DNA of 64,000 nucleotides from SZUA-451 sp034721895 (GTDB lineage: Bacteria; Campylobacterota; Campylobacteria; Campylobacterales; Sulfurovaceae): positions 1-64,000 of the forward strand of contig JAYEND010000041.1 of assembly GCA_034721895.1 (NCBI GenBank). The letters run 5' to 3'. A program made the position numbers and the translations under genes. Below, piece after piece: positions 43,420-51,544 of the stretch (the stretch's first letter is position 1; every line of letters starts with the position of its first letter). Below the pieces are notes generated by a model. The model saw nothing but the letters and a program-made list of their open reading frames with translations, ran no database searches and had not been told where the DNA came from.

Positions 43420-43483
43420 AAAAGCGTAGTCACCGCACCGCATTCAACAATCATTAATTGCTAATTTTTAATTATTAATTCTC
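43420..43483 (-). repeat. Heptamer-hairpin element E7 (fabH/ymdB), GC-rich subtype
   Basis: Five 7-nt units (plus strand AATCATT, AATTGCT, AATTTTT, AATTATT, AATTCTC at 43449-43483) followed on the minus strand by TGCGGTGCGGTGACTACGC, close to the block in E8 but with a weaker stem, then TTTTGTTG. The fabH stop (43475-43477) is in the array. Confidence 0.65.
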
Positions 43484-44497
43484 TACCGTTTGTCCGGCAA
43501 ACGGAAGAAGTGCGCTTGCCCAGGTTAACCCACCGCCAAAGGTATCGAGAAGCATCAGTTCACCACTTTTCAATCTTCCTGACTCATATATATCGTTAAT
43601 CGCCATTGGAATCGAAGCAGCTGAAGTATTTCCATATTTTTCTACCGTCAGAACTACCTGTTCTTTTGTCATCTTCAGGGCATCCCCTACCGCTTTAATG
43701 ATACGGTAATTGGCCTGATGCGGTATAAAATGAGGTACATCTTCTGCCAAAATATCATTCTTTTTCAATATCTCTATCACATCTTTGGTCAGTGTCTTGA
43801 CTGCCAATTTGAAAGTTTCATGTCCCTTCATTTGGACAAAGTTGAGTCCCTCATCGATCACCTTTTGACTTGCAGGATTGATCGAACCTGGTGCAGGTGT
43901 AACCAGAAAGTCTGCATACGATCCGTCCGCACTCGCGTGAATATCAATAATTGCCTCATCTTTATTTTCTGTTGCAGAGATCACTGCTGCACCTGCACCA
44001 TCACCAAAAAGAATACAGGTACTCCTGTCCGTATAATCCACAATAGAAGAGAATTTCTCCGCCCCTATGATTAACACATGCTTTTTCATTCCGGACTCTA
44101 TAAAAGCTTTGGCAACAGAAAGAAGATAGACAAAACCGCTGCAGGCTGCCGAGATATCAAATGCCTGTACATTTCTGATACCCAGTTTGTCCGAAATCAT
44201 GCAGGCAGTCGAAGGCATATTGAAATAGTCAGGTGTCACAGTGGCACAGATGATAAGATCAATCTCTTCTTTGTTTATTTCTGCTCTTTCGATAGCCTTT
44301 TCTGAAGCTTTAACTCCCATATCACTAGTACACTCATCCTCAGCAGCAATATGCCGCTCCTTGATCCCGGTACGCTTCATGATCCATTCATCACTTGTAT
44401 CAACCATCGCCTCCAAGTCACTATTGCTTAAAATCTTCTCGGGAACGTAGGCCCCGATGGAACGAAAAGAGGCATAAACCGGTGAAGAGTGTGACAT
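43475..44497 (-). CDS. fabH: 3-oxoacyl-ACP synthase III FabH
   Basis: Starts fatty-acid chains by condensing acetyl-CoA with malonyl-ACP. The 340-residue product has the catalytic C119 in DISAACSGFVY, the His in PHQANYRII and the Asn in GNTSAASIPMA. The last codons run into the heptamer array. The plsX-fabH pair after rpmF is conserved in Helicobacter. Confidence 0.95.
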   Translation of the reverse strand: MSHSSPVYASFRSIGAYVPEKILSNSDLEAMVDTSDEWIMKRTGIKERHIAAEDECTSDMGVKASEKAIERAEINKEEIDLIICATVTPDYFNMPSTACMISDKLGIRNVQAFDISAACSGFVYLLSVAKAFIESGMKKHVLIIGAEKFSSIVDYTDRSTCILFGDGAGAAVISATENKDEAIIDIHASADGSYADFLVTPAPGSINPASQKVIDEGLNFVQMKGHETFKLAVKTLTKDVIEILKKNDILAEDVPHFIPHQANYRIIKAVGDALKMTKEQVVLTVEKYGNTSAASIPMAINDIYESGRLKSGELMLLDTFGGGLTWASALLPFAGQTVEN

Positions 44498-44527
44498 AGT
44501 TATCCTTGCATGTAATCTAAGTCTTTA

Positions 44528-44533
44528 ATTCTA
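44528..44533 (-). promoter_or_regulatory. -10 box for fabH
   Basis: TAGAAT on the minus strand with an upstream TGG (extended -10 like), 31 nt before the fabH ATG. Confidence 0.35.
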
Positions 44534-44588
44534 CCATAAAATATTGAGAGTTTGGGGTAAAAAGAAGGGTGGAAGAAGAACGGAAGTA

Positions 44589-45581
44589 CTACTCGTTATT
44601 CTCCGTCAGAAGAGCTTCGATCGTTGCATTGACATCTGACTCTGTATAGCTGATAGCCTGAAAGATAGCATTTTTGATCGCCTTGGCACTGCTGCTTCCG
44701 TGACAGACGATGGCACACCCGTTAACTCCAAGCAAGGGAGCCCCGCCATACTCTTCATAATCAACCTCTTTCTTGAGGTTTTTAAACACTTTCTTTTTCA
44801 TCAGCAGTGCCCCAAATTTGGCAGGCAGGGATCTTCGCATATGCTGTTTCATCATACTGAAGATGGTTGTCACCACACCTTCGCCGGCTTTAAGAAGGAT
44901 ATTTCCGGTGAAACCGTCACAAACCACAACATTCGTTGAACCATTAAAGATATCGCCCCCCTCTACGTTTCCAACGAAACCATCCAGGTGTTCAAGAAGT
45001 TTAAATGCCTCTTTGGTCAACTCATTCCCTTTGCTGGCCTCTTCACCGTTTGCCAGAAGACCTACTTTGGGATGGTGGATATTCATTATTTTCTGTGCAT
45101 AGGCTTCGCCCATTGCACCAAATTCGTAAAGATTTTTTGCTTTACAATCTACCACTGCCCCCACATCCAGCAGCAGTGTCTTATGTATCCCAAGGCTTGG
45201 CATCAAGGTTGCCAGTGCCGGTTTTGAGATATGAGGCAGTCTTCCGATTCGCAGGGTTGCCAGTGTCATCGTTGCGCCGCTGTGTCCTGCTGAGACAACA
45301 GCATCCGCCTCTTTATTCCGTACCAGTTCAATAGCTTTATAGATCGAGGACTCTTTCCGACGCAATGCATTGGTTGCCTGATCACTCATTGAAATGATGT
45401 CATAGGCTTCAACAATTTCAACTTTATTGATATAAGATTGGGGGAGGAGTGAGAGAATCTCTTCTTTGTCTCCCACCAAAATAGGAAGAAAACTCTTTTC
45501 AGTAAGTGCCTGAATAGTTCCTTCAATGATGGGCTCAGGACCAAAATCCCCACCCATTGCATCTATGGCTACTTTTATCAT
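44589..45581 (-). CDS. plsX: Phosphate acyltransferase PlsX
   Basis: Makes acyl-phosphate from acyl-ACP, the substrate of PlsY (14050-14673). The 330-residue protein begins IKVAIDAMGGDFGPE and contains SAGHSGATMTLA, GNVEGGDIF and VVCDGFTGNILLK. The ATG at 45581 is the usual family start, with AGGG before it; an upstream in-frame ATG (45599) overlaps the rpmF stop as TAATG and would add six residues. Confidence 0.94.
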   Translation of the reverse strand: MIKVAIDAMGGDFGPEPIIEGTIQALTEKSFLPILVGDKEEILSLLPQSYINKVEIVEAYDIISMSDQATNALRRKESSIYKAIELVRNKEADAVVSAGHSGATMTLATLRIGRLPHISKPALATLMPSLGIHKTLLLDVGAVVDCKAKNLYEFGAMGEAYAQKIMNIHHPKVGLLANGEEASKGNELTKEAFKLLEHLDGFVGNVEGGDIFNGSTNVVVCDGFTGNILLKAGEGVVTTIFSMMKQHMRRSLPAKFGALLMKKKVFKNLKKEVDYEEYGGAPLLGVNGCAIVCHGSSSAKAIKNAIFQAISYTESDVNATIEALLTENNE

Positions 45582-45598
45582 TGGGTTTTTACCCTGCA

Positions 45599-45751
45599 TT
45601 AAGACTTATATTCGCCTGTTGTCATATTCATATGGTGCGGCATTCTCCATGTTCCGTCTGCATCCTTGACCGGTCTTGGAAGTGTTGCTTTGTAGTGTGT
45701 TCTTCTTTTTGCTGCTCGTGTCTTACTGACACGTCTCTTTGGTACTGCCAT
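45599..45751 (-). CDS. rpmF: 50S ribosomal protein L32
   Basis: 50-residue ribosomal protein: MAVPKRRVSKTRAAKRR at the N-terminus, then HYKATLPRPV and MPHHMNMTTGEYKS. This is the standard L32 pattern, though the usual zinc cysteines are absent, as in many epsilonproteobacteria. It lies between yceD and plsX, its typical place, and its TAA overlaps the upstream candidate ATG of plsX. Confidence 0.95.
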   Translation of the reverse strand: MAVPKRRVSKTRAAKRRTHYKATLPRPVKDADGTWRMPHHMNMTTGEYKS

Positions 45752-45764
45752 TTTCTATCCTTTT

Positions 45765-46139
45765 TTAAAATTCTACTTCAAAATCCTTATCACTATTGTT
45801 ACATTTATCACAATAATGATATGCATTTTTTAGCACATTAATTTCGCCTTCAAGGATGTACGAGATATCTATCACGCCATCTAAAAACTCAATTATATCC
45901 AAATCATCTTTATCTTGTATCACTTCATCGCTGAGTTTAAGTTGTAGTTGATTGTCCAGATTGCGGTGAATAATTTCACTACACCTGTCACAATTCAACT
46001 CTATAATACCACTCAACTCTGCATTTAAATCCACACGATGATAACCGCTTTTTTGCAATGTCCCTTTCAGTACTGCCCCCTTTGACTCAATCTCAAAAGG
46101 TTTTGCAGTAGAACCTACTTTATGAAAAACTATCTTCAC
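45765..46139 (-). CDS. yceD: YceD/DUF177 family protein
   Basis: 124-residue protein with the DUF177 pattern: LNAELSGIIELNCDRCSEII in the middle and a second cysteine pair HYCDKCNN at the end, which could bind zinc. YceD is linked to 23S rRNA accumulation in other bacteria. It lies 13 nt before rpmF, as in most genomes. Confidence 0.85.
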   Translation of the reverse strand: MKIVFHKVGSTAKPFEIESKGAVLKGTLQKSGYHRVDLNAELSGIIELNCDRCSEIIHRNLDNQLQLKLSDEVIQDKDDLDIIEFLDGVIDISYILEGEINVLKNAYHYCDKCNNSDKDFEVEF

Positions 46140-46150
46140 GCAAAAATATC

Positions 46151-46564
46151 TTAGTTAATTTCTCTTTTTGCAAAGAAGAAGTTGATCTCAATTTCTGCAT
46201 TCTCAACAGAATCACTTCCATGAACAGCATTTGCATCGATACTCTCTGCAAAATCAGCTCTGATAGTACCGGCTGCTGCTTCTTTTGGGTTTGTTGCTCC
46301 CATAAGATCTCTGTTTTTAGCCATTGCATCTTCACCTTCGAGTACAGTTACAACCACCGGTCCGGAGATCATAAACTCTACAAGATCCTTAAAGAAAGGT
46401 CTCTCAGCATGAATAGCATAAAAAGCTTCTGCATCTATTTTGCTTAAACGGATTTTCTTTGTTGCTGCGATTCTAAGTCCGGCATCTTCAAATCTTGAAA
46501 GGATTTTTCCAATGACATTTTTGGCAACTGCATCTGGTTTAATGATTGATAATGTTTGTTCCAT
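46151..46564 (-). CDS. ndk: Nucleoside diphosphate kinase
   Basis: Transfers phosphate between nucleoside di- and triphosphates through a phosphohistidine. The 137-residue product starts EQTLSIIKPDAVAKNVIG and has the catalytic H115 in NAVHGSDSVENA. GAGGA lies before the ATG. Confidence 0.97.
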   Translation of the reverse strand: MEQTLSIIKPDAVAKNVIGKILSRFEDAGLRIAATKKIRLSKIDAEAFYAIHAERPFFKDLVEFMISGPVVVTVLEGEDAMAKNRDLMGATNPKEAAAGTIRADFAESIDANAVHGSDSVENAEIEINFFFAKREIN

Positions 46565-46697
46565 ACTAATTTTCCTCAGTATAATAATTTACTTCGTTTG
46601 TCATCAAAAAATTACAAGGTGAAGTATTCGGGCGGAATTTTAGCTAAAAATAAATTAAAATATTATTAAAATAAGGGTAAATAGTAAAGAAAGATTT

Positions 46698-46715
46698 GCC
46701 GGGTAAGCACCCGGC
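46698..46715 (-). terminator. Rho-independent terminator of the ferredoxin gene
   Basis: GCCGGGT (46698-46704) pairs with ACCCGGC (46709-46715) around a 4-nt loop, 11 nt after the ferredoxin stop. A T-rich tail (AAATCTTTCTTT) follows on the minus strand. Confidence 0.65.
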
Positions 46716-46725
46716 AAGAAGAGAT

Positions 46726-47001
46726 TTAATCTTCGATGACCGGTGTATCTTTTGCGCCTCTTGTTTCAGAAGCAGGCATACCCTCTGTCGGATCACCCCA
46801 TACGATACATCCTTCTGTCGGACATGCTTCAGCACATGCCGGTACATCATGGTAACTCACACATTCTACACATTTATCAGCATAGACATAATAGATCTCT
46901 TCACCTGTCGGATTATCATCCTCATCAACGATCGCCTCTACCGGACATTCGTCGATACAAGCCGCACAGTTAATGCAGGTATCAGTAATAATTACTGCCA
47001 T
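46726..47001 (-). CDS. 2[4Fe-4S] ferredoxin
   Basis: 91-residue ferredoxin. The first cluster motif is C9-C12-C15-C19 and the second C44-C47 with the longer loop to C56 and C60, plus C65. It has a longer C-terminal tail than the copy at 17153-17404, so the two are not recent duplicates. It sits between ndk and metK and has its own strong terminator. Confidence 0.93.
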   Translation of the reverse strand: MAVIITDTCINCAACIDECPVEAIVDEDDNPTGEEIYYVYADKCVECVSYHDVPACAEACPTEGCIVWGDPTEGMPASETRGAKDTPVIED

Positions 47002-47073
47002 TTTTTCTCCTTAAAATCAAAGTTCACCAAACTATATCAAAACTTATTTAAATTACTCTTTAAAACCTCAAAA

Positions 47074-48231
47074 TTACAATCCAAGATAGGATTTTATCTC
47101 TTCGACACGATCCAATTTTTCCCAATTGAATCCCTCCTCTTCTCTTCCGAAGTGACCGTAGGCCGCTGTTTTTCGGTAGATTGGTCTCAGAAGATCCAGT
47201 GAATCGATGATCCCTTTGGGTGTCAGATCAAACAACGCTTCTACACAAGAGATAATCTTTGCCTCATTAACCGCTGCTGTATCATGCGTATCGACATAGA
47301 TTGAGACCGGCTTCGCAACACCGATGGCATAAGCGATTTGAATCGTTGCTTTCTCACAGGCACCGGCAGCAACAAGATTCTTAGCCACATGGCGTGCTGC
47401 ATAAGCACCACTTCGATCCACCTTCGTCGGATCTTTCCCCGAAAATGCCCCTCCGCCATGCGGACAGGAACCACCATAGGTATCCACAATGATCTTTCGG
47501 CCTGTCAACCCTGCATCCCCCTGGGGACCGCCGATGACAAAACGTCCTGTCGGATTAATATGGTAAATGATATCATCACTGAGAAGTTCTGCCGGAATTA
47601 CTTCCTTTATCACCTCATTCATAACCGATTCCTGAACCTTTTCCAATGAAACCTCGGGATGATGCTGCGTTGAAACAACGATGGTATCGATCGCCACCGG
47701 TTTTCCATCTACATACTTCACACTTACCTGCGCTTTTCCATCAGGACGAAGAAAAGGAACGGTTCCGTTTTTTCTCACTTCAGCTAATTTTGCTGTGATT
47801 TTATGTGCCAGTGAGATCGGCAAAGGCATCAACTCTTTAGTCTCTTTGCAGGCATAACCAAACATCAATCCCTGATCTCCCGCACCGATCTCTCCGCCAC
47901 TTTGGTCAACCCCCTGATTGATATCCGGACTCTGCTCTCCAACGCCATTTAGAACGCCTGCACTGCGATAGTCAAAGCCATAGGATGCATCAGTATAACC
48001 GATCTCGCGCACCACTTCTCTGGCGATATCCTGCATAGGAGCATAGGTATGGGTTTTCAACTCCCCGGCTATAATACAGAAACCGTTACTCAAAAGTGTT
48101 TCACAGGCTACGCGTGCATTCTCGTCGCGCTCAATAATATAATCGAGTATCGCATCAGAGATCTGATCCGCCATCTTGTCCGGATGCCCCTCTGTCACCG
48201 ACTCACTTGTAAAAATATACTCTTTCGACAT
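47074..48231 (-). CDS. metK: S-adenosylmethionine synthetase
   Basis: Makes SAM from methionine and ATP. The 385-residue enzyme has GHPDKMADQISDAILD, GAGDQGLMFGYA and the phosphate loop GGGAFSGKDPTKVDRS. The metK-ndk-rpmF-plsX-fabH order is conserved in Helicobacter. A TATAGT (48284-48289) lies 53 nt upstream. Confidence 0.97.
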   Translation of the reverse strand: MSKEYIFTSESVTEGHPDKMADQISDAILDYIIERDENARVACETLLSNGFCIIAGELKTHTYAPMQDIAREVVREIGYTDASYGFDYRSAGVLNGVGEQSPDINQGVDQSGGEIGAGDQGLMFGYACKETKELMPLPISLAHKITAKLAEVRKNGTVPFLRPDGKAQVSVKYVDGKPVAIDTIVVSTQHHPEVSLEKVQESVMNEVIKEVIPAELLSDDIIYHINPTGRFVIGGPQGDAGLTGRKIIVDTYGGSCPHGGGAFSGKDPTKVDRSGAYAARHVAKNLVAAGACEKATIQIAYAIGVAKPVSIYVDTHDTAAVNEAKIISCVEALFDLTPKGIIDSLDLLRPIYRKTAAYGHFGREEEGFNWEKLDRVEEIKSYLGL

Positions 48232-48283
48232 TTCTATTTATCCTTTTTCTGTTAGTAGATTTAAGATTGACAACACTATTATC

Positions 48284-48289
48284 ACTATA
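48284..48289 (-). promoter_or_regulatory. -10 box for metK
   Basis: TATAGT on the minus strand, between the hairpin of element E6 and metK. A promoter just past the hairpin fits E6 acting as the dxs terminator. Confidence 0.4.
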
Positions 48290-48302
48290 AAACCTATCTC
48301 TT

Positions 48303-48364
48303 TTAAATGATAGCATTGCAAAGCAATGCAAACCATAATTTTTAATTTTTAATTTTTAATTTTT
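48303..48364 (-). repeat. Heptamer-hairpin element E6 (dxs/metK)
   Basis: Four perfect AATTTTT units (48337-48364), spacer ATGGTTT, stem GCATTGC / GCAATGC (48323-48329 and 48313-48319) with loop TTT, then TATCATTT on the minus strand. The dxs stop codon (48342-48344) and its last residues KLKIKN are encoded by the array. Confidence 0.82.
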
Positions 48365-50186
48365 CACTTACTCTTAGCGCAAGCTGTTCCGGCAAAATCC
48401 CCAATGATTCCTCCACCAGCTTTGTATTGCCATGCGTGATAAAGTCATCCTCATATTCAAAGGTAGTCAGATTCACCCCTTCGATCTGTTCCCTGCTTAG
48501 AAACTCAAGCAATGCCGAACCGACACCGCCCATTTGGGCACTGTCACTGAAAACAAACCAGGATCCATACTCCCCGGCAAGCTCTGCAAGCTTACTCTCA
48601 TCCAGCGGCTTGACAAAACGAAGGTCCAGAATTGCCGGCTGGACCCCTTCCAGATATCCGGCAGTCTCGATAGCACGCCCTACACCATTGCCGTAACCGA
48701 TAAAAAGAACATCTTTTCCCTCTTTCAGGAGTTCAGCCTTGCCCAGTTCGAAGGGGAGGCTCTCTGTATCCTCTGCGATAAAGGCGCCTCGTGGGTAACG
48801 GAAGGCACAGGGGTGTTCATATGCTTTGGCAAACTCCATTGCCAGCTTCATCGTCGTCTCATTATAAGGTGCCAGCAGTGTCATATTGGGAATAGCACGA
48901 AGATAAGATATATCGAATGCCCCCTGATGTGTCTCTCCGTCTTCCCCGACAATTCCCGCCCTGTCAATAGCAAAGGCAACACCCAGATCCATTAATGCAA
49001 TATCATGGATCACCTGATCATATCCCCTCTGCAAAAAGGTAGAGTAGATCGTACAGAAAGGTTTAAATCCCTCTTTTGCCAACGGTCCCATAGAGGTCAC
49101 CGCATGCTGTTCGGCAATTGCCACATCCCAGAAACGATCAGGATATTTCTCCATCGCCGCACTGAGTCCTGTTCCGCTTGGCATTGCTGCCGTTACACCA
49201 ACCACCTTTTCATCTTCATCCGCCAGCTCAACCAATGTTTCACTGAATATTGTGGTAGCTGCCTTGACTCCATTGCTCTTGACTTGACAACTTCCTGTTT
49301 TCAGATCAAAAGCACTGACTCCATGCCAATGCTCTTTGGTCCCCTCAGCGATCTCATATCCTTTGCCTTTGGTCGTTTGGGCGTGGATGATCACTGGCCT
49401 CTTTAACTCTTTGGCAACCACCATCGTCTCAATCAACGCTTCAATATCGTGGCCATCAACCGGACCGATATACTCAACCCCAAGCTCTTCAAAAAGAAGA
49501 CCCGGTGTGATCAGCCGGAGTGATTCTTCAAACTTTTTGGCCATATAAGTTGCACTCTCCGGCAAATGTTCCAAAAGTTTTTCAGTACTCTTCTTCATCT
49601 TCTGGAAAAAAGGGCTTGCCATGCTCTGAGACAAATACTTGCTCACGGCTCCGATCGGTTTGGCAATACTCATCTCATTATCATTAAGGATGATCACTGC
49701 CGGATATTTTCTGTCCCCCAGTTCATTCAGTGCCTCATAGACCATCCCTGCACTCATGCTTCCATCACCGATGAAAGCGACAGGAATACGATCCTCTCCC
49801 TTCAGGGCAATTGCCTTGGCCGCACCGACTGCCAGAGAGATAGAGGTGGAACTGTGTCCGGCACAATAGTAATCATAAGGTGACTCTGTTGGCTTCGTAT
49901 AGCCGCTGATACCGCCATACTGACGCAGGGTATCAAACTGATCCCAGCGGTCAGTCAAAAGTTTATGGGCATAAGCCTGATGGCTGACATCAAAGATAAA
50001 AGGATCTTTCTCTACATCAAAGACATAGTGCATGGCAACGATCAGATCAGTTGCACCCAGCGTAGAACTCAGGTGGCCTCCATTTTTACTGACTGTTTCA
50101 AGAATCTTCTCCCTGATCTGTTGAGAAAGAGCTTCCAGCTCTTCAATACTGTACTGTTTGATATCTATCTCTTTATTTAGTGTCAC
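48342..50186 (-). CDS. dxs: 1-deoxy-D-xylulose-5-phosphate synthase
   Basis: Thiamine-diphosphate enzyme of the non-mevalonate isoprenoid pathway. The 614-residue protein has DVSHQAYAHKLLT, the TPP motif GDGSMSAGMVYEALN and the transketolase domain with AEQHAVTSMGPLA and DRAGIVGEDGETHQG. The start is GTG 50186, overlapping the small ORF upstream by 14 nt. Its C-terminus KLKIKN comes from the heptamer array of E6. Confidence 0.95.
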   Translation of the reverse strand: MTLNKEIDIKQYSIEELEALSQQIREKILETVSKNGGHLSSTLGATDLIVAMHYVFDVEKDPFIFDVSHQAYAHKLLTDRWDQFDTLRQYGGISGYTKPTESPYDYYCAGHSSTSISLAVGAAKAIALKGEDRIPVAFIGDGSMSAGMVYEALNELGDRKYPAVIILNDNEMSIAKPIGAVSKYLSQSMASPFFQKMKKSTEKLLEHLPESATYMAKKFEESLRLITPGLLFEELGVEYIGPVDGHDIEALIETMVVAKELKRPVIIHAQTTKGKGYEIAEGTKEHWHGVSAFDLKTGSCQVKSNGVKAATTIFSETLVELADEDEKVVGVTAAMPSGTGLSAAMEKYPDRFWDVAIAEQHAVTSMGPLAKEGFKPFCTIYSTFLQRGYDQVIHDIALMDLGVAFAIDRAGIVGEDGETHQGAFDISYLRAIPNMTLLAPYNETTMKLAMEFAKAYEHPCAFRYPRGAFIAEDTESLPFELGKAELLKEGKDVLFIGYGNGVGRAIETAGYLEGVQPAILDLRFVKPLDESKLAELAGEYGSWFVFSDSAQMGGVGSALLEFLSREQIEGVNLTTFEYEDDFITHGNTKLVEESLGILPEQLALRVSEKLKIKN

Positions 50187-50418
50187 TTATCTCATCCAAC
50201 ATATTACTTATGATCTTCTTGGCAAAAAGTATCTTCTCATCATCATATGGAAGTCCTCTCTTTTCTGCCACTTTTCGAATTTCTTTTTTACTATTTTGAG
50301 TACGCATAAACTCTATGATCTTCATACTACTCAAAAATTCTTCATTTTGGTTAAAAGATACTGGAACAAAAGGCTGCACCTCTGCTTCACCTGCCTTCAA
50401 AACTTTGATGCGTTTCAA
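50173..50418 (-). CDS. Small protein of unknown function between hisC and dxs
   Basis: 81-residue, mostly helical and charged protein without a signal peptide or recognisable motif (it begins MKRIKVLKAGEAEVQPFVPV). It overlaps hisC by 4 nt (ATGA) and dxs by 14 nt, a tight fit that argues for a real, coupled gene. In Campylobacter and Helicobacter the segment before dxs holds fliF-fliG-fliH; those genes are absent here. I do not see FliH similarity. Confidence 0.6.
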   Translation of the reverse strand: MKRIKVLKAGEAEVQPFVPVSFNQNEEFLSSMKIIEFMRTQNSKKEIRKVAEKRGLPYDDEKILFAKKIISNMLDEISDTK

Positions 50419-51509
50419 GCAGTAACCTCTGAAAACTTACGGAAGAAGATATCGTTCTGCTCTCCTGTACCCACTGTGATCCTGATCGCATTCATCCCAT
50501 AGGATGCCAGATCACGGATGATTACCCCTTTTTCCAGTAAGCGGTTGGCAATTTCCGTTGAATTGAACCGTTCGTCAAAAAGGTAGGTGATAAAATTCGT
50601 ATAACTGTCAATATATTTAATCCCCTGTTCCCGTGCAAAGGCTTCATAGCGTATGATTTGCTCCTGATGCAGTGCAATAGAATCACTGACAAAACTCTCA
50701 TCCTTCAGTGCCTCAATAGCTGCCTGCAGCGAGAGCGTTGTGATATTGAAAGGGGGACGCAGTTTTGAAATTGTCTGAATCAGTTTGTTGTTTGCAATAC
50801 CGTAGCCTACACGCATCCCACCCAAACCATAGGCTTTGGAGAAAGTCCCCAGATAGATCACATTGGAGTAGGCAAGGATATCTTTAGGTGCAATAGCATG
50901 GCGCGCTTCCTTTGCAGCGGCATACTCCATATAAGCGCCATCGACAACTACCAGCGTGTTCTTGTCTACTGCTTCGATAATCCTGAGCACATCTTCCCTG
51001 CTGATCACATCCCCTGTTGGATTGTTCGGTGTGCAAATATAGATAATCTTTGGCTGATGCTCTTTATAGGCGGCAATAAATTCATCCACTTTGTGCTCAT
51101 AACTGGAGGTACGAACGATCTTCGCGCCCATCTGCTTCGCATAAATTTCATACATCGCAAACGTTACCTGACTCATCAATACACTGCTCTCTTCATTGAG
51201 AAAGGCCCGGGAAATAAAATCCAGTACCTGATCACTCCCTGCACCGATGATGATCTCATTCTCTTCTACATCATATTTGACCGCCAAAGCCTCCTTGAGT
51301 TCATACATGCTGTCATCGGGATAGAGATGTGCCTTGTGTGCGTATGCTGCCAATGCTTTTGCGACAGAGGGGTTTGTCCCTTTTGGATTTTCATTGGAGG
51401 CAAGTTTCACTACGTTTTCAGGTGCAATTCCAAATTCACGCACAACCAGCTCTATCGGTTTTCCAGCCTCATAGTTTTTGATAGAATCCAATACCTTATT
51501 TGCTTTCAT
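50415..51509 (-). CDS. hisC: Histidinol-phosphate aminotransferase HisC
   Basis: PLP enzyme of histidine synthesis, often also acting on aromatic substrates. The 364-residue product has KLASNENPKGTNP near the N-terminus, ICTPNNPTGDVIS and the PLP lysine in TFSKAYGLGGMRVGY. The start is taken at ATG 51509; an upstream ATG (51524) is also in frame and overlaps a heptamer unit. It follows pheA, so it may serve phenylalanine or tyrosine transamination. Confidence 0.92.
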   Translation of the reverse strand: MKANKVLDSIKNYEAGKPIELVVREFGIAPENVVKLASNENPKGTNPSVAKALAAYAHKAHLYPDDSMYELKEALAVKYDVEENEIIIGAGSDQVLDFISRAFLNEESSVLMSQVTFAMYEIYAKQMGAKIVRTSSYEHKVDEFIAAYKEHQPKIIYICTPNNPTGDVISREDVLRIIEAVDKNTLVVVDGAYMEYAAAKEARHAIAPKDILAYSNVIYLGTFSKAYGLGGMRVGYGIANNKLIQTISKLRPPFNITTLSLQAAIEALKDESFVSDSIALHQEQIIRYEAFAREQGIKYIDSYTNFITYLFDERFNSTEIANRLLEKGVIIRDLASYGMNAIRITVGTGEQNDIFFRKFSEVTA

Positions 51510-51523
51510 ACAACACCATCCCA

Positions 51524-51544
51524 AATTTCTAATTTCTAATTTTA
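51524..51544. repeat. 7-nt tandem array between pheA and hisC (no hairpin)
   Basis: Three units on the plus strand (AATTTCT, AATTTCT, AATTTTA). It starts at the pheA stop and ends next to the hisC ribosome-binding site. The family hairpin is missing here. Confidence 0.65.

Noticed and set aside
46578..46583. TATACT on the minus strand as the ndk promoter
   Set aside because: It is only 14 nt from the ATG, so the transcript would lose its ribosome-binding site.
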